A stretch of DNA of 64,000 nt. Source: SB11 sp035906255. GTDB taxonomy: Bacteria > Bacteroidota > Bacteroidia > UBA8524. Both the position numbers and the translations under genes were made by a program. The stretch spans positions 11,636-75,635 of the forward strand of contig JAMIFM010000032.1 in the NCBI GenBank assembly GCA_035906255.1. Reading direction: 5' to 3'. Numbering within the stretch: position 1 is the stretch's first letter; every line of letters begins with the position of its first letter. The notes beneath the pieces were generated by a model. It was given only the letters and a program-made list of their open reading frames with translations, searched no databases and was not told the origin of the DNA. Shown piece by piece: positions 59,590-64,000 of this stretch.

Positions 59590-60701
59590 TGGCAATTGAT
59601 GTAGAAATATCAGTAAACAAAACAAATGTAACCGTAAATACCCCGGTTGCTAATGACGTGGGCATTGATACCCCGTTTGAACTTACCCCGCACCGTTTAG
59701 GCGATCATACTGATACGGCTGGGGCACTTACTGCTATTGCCAACCAATACCTGAAATTTGACGGTACAGATTGGGTACCCGCAACGCCGGATTGGATGAC
59801 AACTAATCATCCGGCAAATGGTATAACAAATACTAAAATTGCAAATTGGGATACGGCGTTTGGATGGGGTAACCATGCCAGCGCAGGGTATGCTATACGG
59901 GCTAACAATTTAAGTGACCTAAGTAGTGCCGCAACCGCACGCACTAATCTTGGTTTTCCTACTGTAAATACTAATCAAGTGCTTTTCGGGGCTGCAAATA
60001 ACCTGTACCAGCAAAATGCAAATTTTGTATTTGACGGTTCAAGTCTAATAATAGGGCATACTACGGCAGCAGCAACATTGCACGCTCGTGGGTCAAGTGC
60101 AACCGTAGGTGATGCAATTTTAATCCAAAATGGTGGCGCAAGCCCCGCAACACGTTTTAGGGTGGGTAATGATGGTACAACAAACTTGTGTAATCCTAAC
60201 GTGCAACTTACTTATTCATCATCAATATTAACATTTACGTTAATTGGTGGTGGTGGTGTAGCAATAAACCCCGCAAATACACTTAGTAACGCTTTGTCGC
60301 AAGCCTTTAATATACAATCGTCAGGTGTAAGTGCAGCAGCGTCTGTTGCAACAAGACAACTTATGGTAGGTATTAGTGACACTCGTAGTTCGGGTGCAAG
60401 CAGGTACTCAGGTGTTGAAATAAACGGCACAATCAATCAAACAGGCACGGCAACAGGTATAGTATCTGCATTATACATAAATGGAACAGTAACTAATGCA
60501 AATGATTTTAGAGCTATTGAGGTGACAAGCGGTAAGGTGTTACTAAATGGAGTTAACAAGCATAGTTATTTAGTTACACACCGCCTAAGTGATACTGAGC
60601 GAAACGCACTCACAAACTTAGTAGCAGGGGCAATAATTTTTAACACTACCGCAGGGAAGCATCAGGGATATGACGGAACTAACTGGAATAACTTATGGTA
60701 A
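59589..60701 (+). CDS. Tail fibre protein
   Basis: The 370-residue protein is low in charge and rich in Asn/Gly/Thr with repeated N-L-S-D-L-S-S-A-A-T-A-R-T-N-L-G-F, a common tail-fibre repeat. It ends G-A-I-I-F-N-T-T-A-G-K-H-Q-G-Y-D-G-T-N-W-N-N, typical of phage fibres and collars. Probably adsorption. It carries no DGR variable repeat. Confidence 0.72.
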   Translation: MAIDVEISVNKTNVTVNTPVANDVGIDTPFELTPHRLGDHTDTAGALTAIANQYLKFDGTDWVPATPDWMTTNHPANGITNTKIANWDTAFGWGNHASAGYAIRANNLSDLSSAATARTNLGFPTVNTNQVLFGAANNLYQQNANFVFDGSSLIIGHTTAAATLHARGSSATVGDAILIQNGGASPATRFRVGNDGTTNLCNPNVQLTYSSSILTFTLIGGGGVAINPANTLSNALSQAFNIQSSGVSAAASVATRQLMVGISDTRSSGASRYSGVEINGTINQTGTATGIVSALYINGTVTNANDFRAIEVTSGKVLLNGVNKHSYLVTHRLSDTERNALTNLVAGAIIFNTTAGKHQGYDGTNWNNLW

Positions 60702-61045
60702 TACAACAGACAATAAGCAATCATCCTCAAAATTTGCTTGCAAGAAAGGCTACATTGGTTAGTAGTGATTACAGACCTATAGACCAGCAAATAGTTGTGC
60801 GTTACTACATTGAGTATGTGGATAATGAAGGCAACATATTGCCCGGCCCCGGTATAACAGGTTATGAAAAAACATTTGTAATTGATAAAAACCACTTTGT
60901 TGATGCTAACGGAAACGTAGTTGAAACTGGTGGTATTATGAGTGAATATGATTTTTACATAAATGCCATTGATAACGGTTACAACTATTTTCAGTTACAC
61001 GAATCAGCAATTCAATTATTAGATCAAAATGGAAGATTTAACTAA
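60695..61045 (+). CDS. Hypothetical tail-region protein
   Basis: The 116-residue protein (I-D-Q-Q-I-V-V-R-Y-Y-I-E-Y-V-D-N-E-G-N near 29-47) is not recognised. It overlaps the fibre gene by 7 bp and the next by 17 bp, so it is part of the tail operon, perhaps a fibre assembly or chaperone protein. Confidence 0.55.
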   Translation: MVIQQTISNHPQNLLARKATLVSSDYRPIDQQIVVRYYIEYVDNEGNILPGPGITGYEKTFVIDKNHFVDANGNVVETGGIMSEYDFYINAIDNGYNYFQLHESAIQLLDQNGRFN

Positions 61046-61211
61046 ACAACTTACCCCCGCACAAGCATTGCAAGTTCTAAACAATGCGGTTAAAACACTT
61101 GCATTAAACTTTAACGATCACGTGTATCTTGATAGTTGTGTACAGGTTGTGGCGGCAGCTTTGCCAAAAGAACCAAATGGTGACCTTGAACCCAAAAAAC
61201 AAAAAGAGTAA
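61029..61211 (+). CDS. Small tail-region protein
   Basis: The 60-residue helical protein (L-T-K-Q-L-T-P-A-Q-A-L-Q-V-L) overlaps both neighbours (17 bp and 1 bp). No family recognised. Retained because of the tight coupling. Confidence 0.5.
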   Translation: MEDLTKQLTPAQALQVLNNAVKTLALNFNDHVYLDSCVQVVAAALPKEPNGDLEPKKQKE

Positions 61212-62014
61212 TGGCACGTACACTAACGGAAATTGAAGCAGAAATGATTGCCGCCCAAGCGGTTGAACCCGGTTTGGCAGGGCTTACCAGCACAAGTAAA
61301 ACAGCAATATACCGTTTGTGGCGCTCCATTGTTGCTATTGCCCAGCTGGTGTTAGAGCAGATGTGGGACGCAAAACAGGCCGAACTGGAAGCGCTGGCCG
61401 AATCGGCAGTGCCCGGTACTGAAAAATGGTATGCTGCCCGCTCATTGGAGTTTCAGTACGGCTATGCCCTTACCGAAAGCAACGGCAAATTATATTATTC
61501 TGTGATTGATGATGCCGCCAAAATAGTGGATAAGGTAGCGGTATTAAGCAATTCGGGTATTGTTACTATAAAAGTGGCAAAAGATAATGCGGGCACGCTG
61601 GAAAAACTAACCAGCGCTGAGCGCGTTGCGTTTCAATCATACATTAATGATATAAAGTTTGCAGGCACTCGCACCACTATTGTAAGCACCGACCCTGATT
61701 TAGTGAAACTGGTATCTTTTACCGTTTATTATGACGGTAAGCTAAACTTAGCCAGTTTCCAGTCTGCTGTTGAAACGGCGATTAATAACTATTTAAACGG
61801 TATTTATTTTGATGGTGCGCTGAATATAAACAAATTCCGTGATGCTGTTGAGGGGGTGAGTGGTGTAGAAGATACCGGCGATTTGGTAATACAATGCAAA
61901 CCCGATGGGGGCAGCTATGCGGCAGTAACGCGCATTTACAATCCTTCATCCGGTTACTTTGCTATTGACCCTGCTTTCCCATTATCAGCACAAATTACCT
62001 ACGTGGCCCAATGA
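61211..62014 (+). CDS. Baseplate J-like protein
   Basis: The 267-residue protein has an N-terminal helix pair (A-I-Y-R-L-W-R-S-I-V-A-I-A-Q-L-V) and a beta-rich body, with V-D-K-V-A-V-L-S-N-S-G-I-V-T-I-K and V-S-F-T-V-Y-Y-D-G-K as in Mu gp47/baseplate J. It forms the baseplate wedge of contractile-type tails. It overlaps the next gene by 4 bp. Confidence 0.72.
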   Translation: MARTLTEIEAEMIAAQAVEPGLAGLTSTSKTAIYRLWRSIVAIAQLVLEQMWDAKQAELEALAESAVPGTEKWYAARSLEFQYGYALTESNGKLYYSVIDDAAKIVDKVAVLSNSGIVTIKVAKDNAGTLEKLTSAERVAFQSYINDIKFAGTRTTIVSTDPDLVKLVSFTVYYDGKLNLASFQSAVETAINNYLNGIYFDGALNINKFRDAVEGVSGVEDTGDLVIQCKPDGGSYAAVTRIYNPSSGYFAIDPAFPLSAQITYVAQ

Positions 62015-62496
62015 TTTACCTGTGGAACATAAAAGACTGGATAGAAAGGATATTGCCATATTTTTTGCGCAATGCCGTTTCCGTTGCGTGGTTATACGTG
62101 CTTATAAAGCCGGTGGAAACCTTGCACGGGCTTTTTCTTACTGTAGCTGCAGAACTGGACTATAAACTTAAATACACCAGCCAGCAAAAAGTACTGGCGG
62201 CGCTATTGAACAATGTTTTTGATGATACCCTGCGCCGGATTTATATTATTACAAATAGTGACGGCTCGCCGGTATATTACATTTATAAGATAGTAGAGGG
62301 TGAACCGCCGTTGTATGTGTATAAAACAACCGAAAGCGCATCACCCCGGTATGTTTATACTATCCCTGAGCAAACAGCATCAGGCCAGTTTACTGTTTAT
62401 GTGCCCACTGCATTATCAGCCAGTGAATCGCTGATTATTGCGCGGGTAAATTATTACAAGCTGGCAGGCACAAGTTTTACAATTAAATATTTTTAA
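62011..62496 (+). CDS. Putative baseplate/tail protein
   Basis: The 161-residue protein (A-E-L-D-Y-K-L-K-Y-T-S-Q-Q-K-V-L-A-A-L-L-N near 48-68, then Tyr-rich repeats Y-I-Y-K-I-V-E-G, Y-V-Y-K-T-T-E-S) stands where Mu gp48/tail protein I is found. The Tyr-rich block is unusual. Assignment is by position. Confidence 0.5.
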   Translation: MIYLWNIKDWIERILPYFLRNAVSVAWLYVLIKPVETLHGLFLTVAAELDYKLKYTSQQKVLAALLNNVFDDTLRRIYIITNSDGSPVYYIYKIVEGEPPLYVYKTTESASPRYVYTIPEQTASGQFTVYVPTALSASESLIIARVNYYKLAGTSFTIKYF

Positions 62497-62503
62497 CCAT
62501 ACT

Positions 62504-63265
62504 ATGAATCGATTAGAATTTTTTACAGGCGGCCACCCATTCAGCACTGATGATATTACTTTTTTACAGGCAGCTGCACGGGATGGATTTAAGTTTAGCC
62601 TTGATTATGGCCCCGCTTATATTTTTAGTGGCTGCGAATTACAGGGCAATACATCCGGCCAGCCTGTAACCTGCACAGAGGGTTATATAGCTTATAAGGG
62701 CGAAATAATGTATGTGCCCGCCCACCAGGTTGTTGCAGATTATGATGATTTGAACATTATGGATTTGAGGTGGGAGCCCTATGAGGAAACTGATACTACA
62801 TATTCACCCCGCGTGTATGCTGATTCCATTAGCCGTAATGTGCACATAAAAAGGATGGCGCGTGTTGTGGATGTGAGTGTTGTTGGGGTTGAAAATACTT
62901 TTTATAATCCCAAAAAAGATTTTGTTTTTCTAAGTAACGGATGGCAAGCGGGCACCAACACTGTGCCAACCCCATACTACCGTATGGAAGCAGGGCGGAT
63001 ACATTTGTACGGTGATATACACTTGGATGCTACGCCTTCTACGCCCAATTCGCCATTTACCCAATTAAATGAAGGATTGCGTCCCGAAGAGAATCAACAG
63101 TTTATTGTGCTTACAAGCGACACGTGGGATGGTACATTTAACATTACCAATCCTGATTTTACGTGGATAAGGGTTGATACTGACGGTAAATGCTGGGCAA
63201 ATCAAACTGTAGGCGCTTCCACAAGTATAAATTTATCCGGTATTAGTTGGCGAATACATCATTAA
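62504..63265 (+). CDS. Tail-associated protein, possibly fibre/receptor-binding
   Basis: The 253-residue protein begins N-R-L-E-F-F-T-G-G-H-P-F-S-T-D-D-I and has beta-rich ends (I-H-L-Y-G-D-I-H-L-D-A near 168-178, S-G-I-S-W-R-I-H-H). It resembles the beta-rich end parts of phage tail proteins. The last rightward tail gene before a terminator. Role not certain. Confidence 0.5.
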   Translation: MNRLEFFTGGHPFSTDDITFLQAAARDGFKFSLDYGPAYIFSGCELQGNTSGQPVTCTEGYIAYKGEIMYVPAHQVVADYDDLNIMDLRWEPYEETDTTYSPRVYADSISRNVHIKRMARVVDVSVVGVENTFYNPKKDFVFLSNGWQAGTNTVPTPYYRMEAGRIHLYGDIHLDATPSTPNSPFTQLNEGLRPEENQQFIVLTSDTWDGTFNITNPDFTWIRVDTDGKCWANQTVGASTSINLSGISWRIHH

Positions 63266-63303
63266 TGCATATTTTACAGCAGTATGGGTGTTTAAAAACC
63301 CGA

Positions 63304-63335
63304 CAAAGGCAGGGCCATAGGCTCTGCCTTTTTTG
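63304..63335 (+). terminator. Hairpin terminator after the tail genes
   Basis: AAGGCAGGGCC and GGCTCTGCCTT arms (one G-T pair) around ATA are followed by TTTTTG. It separates the tail block from the Dam methylase. Confidence 0.8.
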
Positions 63336-63351
63336 TTAAAGAGAAATTGAG

Positions 63352-64000
63352 ATGAAAGCGATTATTACAACCCCTATCACTTATTATGGCGGAAAACAAA
63401 AGATGCTGAGGCACATTTTACCGCTGATTCCAAAACATAACCTTTATTGTGAGCCATTTTTGGGTGGTGGCGCGGTGTTTTGGAGCAAAACATGCAGCCC
63501 TGTTGAGGTTTTAAATGATGCTGATGGCCGGATAATGAATTTTTATAAGGTTTGCCAAACCGAATTCGGCGCATTGCGAACCCTGATACTTGCTACGCCA
63601 CATAGCCGAAAAGCGCACAGAGAGGCTGAGCAGGCATTAAAGTATCCTGATTTGTATAGCGACTTAAAGCGCGCATGGGCATTCTATGTTCAAACGCAGC
63701 AAGGATTTAGCGGCCAGTTGTTCGGTGGCTGGGGATATGAGCGAAAGACGAATAAAACAAGCCTGAAAGTATATAATAAACGGAGCCGGTTTATAAAGCA
63801 CTTTCAGCAGCGTCTTAATTTAGTGCAATTGGAGTGCAACGATGCGTTGAAGGTGATTCAAAGCCGTGACAGCACTGATAGTTTCTTTTATTGTGACCCG
63901 CCATATTATAACTCAGATTGCGGACACTACAGAGGGTATTCCATTGACGATTATAGAGCCCTTTTAGATGTTTTGGCCGGGTTAAAAGGTAAATTTCTAT
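63352..64000 (+). CDS. DNA adenine methylase (Dam-like), cut by the window end
   Basis: The frame starts at ATG 63352 and runs off the window after 216 codons. It has Y-Y-G-G-K-Q-K-M-L near 12-20 (substrate-binding loop), C-E-P-F-L-G-G-G-A-V-F near 33-43 (AdoMet site) and D-P-P-Y-Y near 182-186 (catalytic DPPY). It transfers a methyl group to adenine N6. In a prophage it may protect phage DNA from restriction or mark replicated ends. The C-terminal part lies outside. Confidence 0.85.
   Translation, partial: MKAIITTPITYYGGKQKMLRHILPLIPKHNLYCEPFLGGGAVFWSKTCSPVEVLNDADGRIMNFYKVCQTEFGALRTLILATPHSRKAHREAEQALKYPDLYSDLKRAWAFYVQTQQGFSGQLFGGWGYERKTNKTSLKVYNKRSRFIKHFQQRLNLVQLECNDALKVIQSRDSTDSFFYCDPPYYNSDCGHYRGYSIDDYRALLDVLAGLKGKFL

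Larger units (their letters stand above)
30142..64000. mobile_element. Mu-like transposable prophage (left end inside window, right end beyond it)
   Basis: The gene set of a transposable phage is present: CI/LexA-like repressor against a Cro/Ner-like gene, MuA-like transposase, MuB-like ATPase, Gam, terminases, DUF935 portal, gp36, MuF, gpG-like, tape measure, protease/scaffold, capsid protein, tail fibres and baseplate J. The left end is placed where host reading frame similarity ceases, at a 5'-TG that begins TGGGGGTAAAAAC, a sequence recurring inverted at 30609-30621. Mu-type ends start with TG. The exact base is uncertain by a few positions. A Dam methylase still runs at 64000, so the right end is not in view. 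Confidence 0.9.

Overview
The window comes from a Bacteroidota chromosome and ends inside a large Mu-like (transposable) prophage. The host assignment rests on type IX secretion sorting domains at the C-termini of secreted proteins (1-192, 11693-13816), a gliding-motility lipoprotein GldB, a DUF5686/CarboxypepD_reg outer-membrane protein, PorT-like beta-barrels, and promoters of the TTG / TAnnTTTG type. The exact family or genus cannot be read from the sequence.

Chromosomal part (1 to about 30.14 kb): ordinary housekeeping and envelope genes. They include an M61 aminopeptidase, an ECF sigma / anti-sigma / outer-membrane protein cluster, a DUF5686 protein, a UbiA prenyltransferase followed by Maf and aroC, a DAACS symporter, a secreted M43 protease, topA, a SirB1-like protein, nadE, gldB, aroA, rfbA and aroB, mtgA, an aldo/keto reductase with an AraC-type regulator, and small enzymes and lipoproteins. 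Several gene ends carry clear hairpin terminators. A 98-bp intergenic repeat occurs twice in opposite orientation (17363-17460 and 25182-25279).

Prophage part (about 30142 to beyond 64000): the left end interrupts a GT39/ArnT-like glycosyltransferase gene after its conserved DEAR motif. Next come a regulatory left end with inverted and tandem repeats, two cargo genes, a CI/LexA-like repressor facing a Cro/Ner-like gene, and two small variable proteins. These are followed by a MuA-like transposase, a MuB-like ATPase, a RecA-like ATPase, a protein with a DnaA domain IV, and Gam. The structural genes are split into two blocks diverging from about 54.2 kb. The leftward block holds both terminase subunits, portal, gp36, MuF, tape measure, gpG and gp37-like genes. 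The rightward block holds protease/scaffold, major capsid protein, DUF5675, a spanin-like lysis protein, tail fibres, baseplate J and a Dam methylase cut by the window end.

The most notable system is a three-target diversity-generating retroelement (DGR) inside the prophage. A non-coding 76-bp template repeat (40187-40262) lies just upstream of a DGR-type reverse transcriptase (40376-41620). Three variable repeats of exactly 76 bp lie in three paralogous proteins (VR1 33052-33127, VR2 33520-33595, VR3 39989-40064). Every template/variable mismatch sits at a template adenine, except one T-to-C position fixed in all three copies at the 3' end. Two of the targets lie about 7 kb from the template, in the early region between the immunity switch and the transposase, and not in a tail fibre. 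Other unusual items are a MuF head protein with a CdiA-type nuclease tail, a fused holin/u-spanin-like protein, a capsid protein with a hydrophobic N-terminus, a decayed tRNA-like sequence, and a frameshifted tail-fibre gene.

All family names are from reading motifs. No database search was possible.
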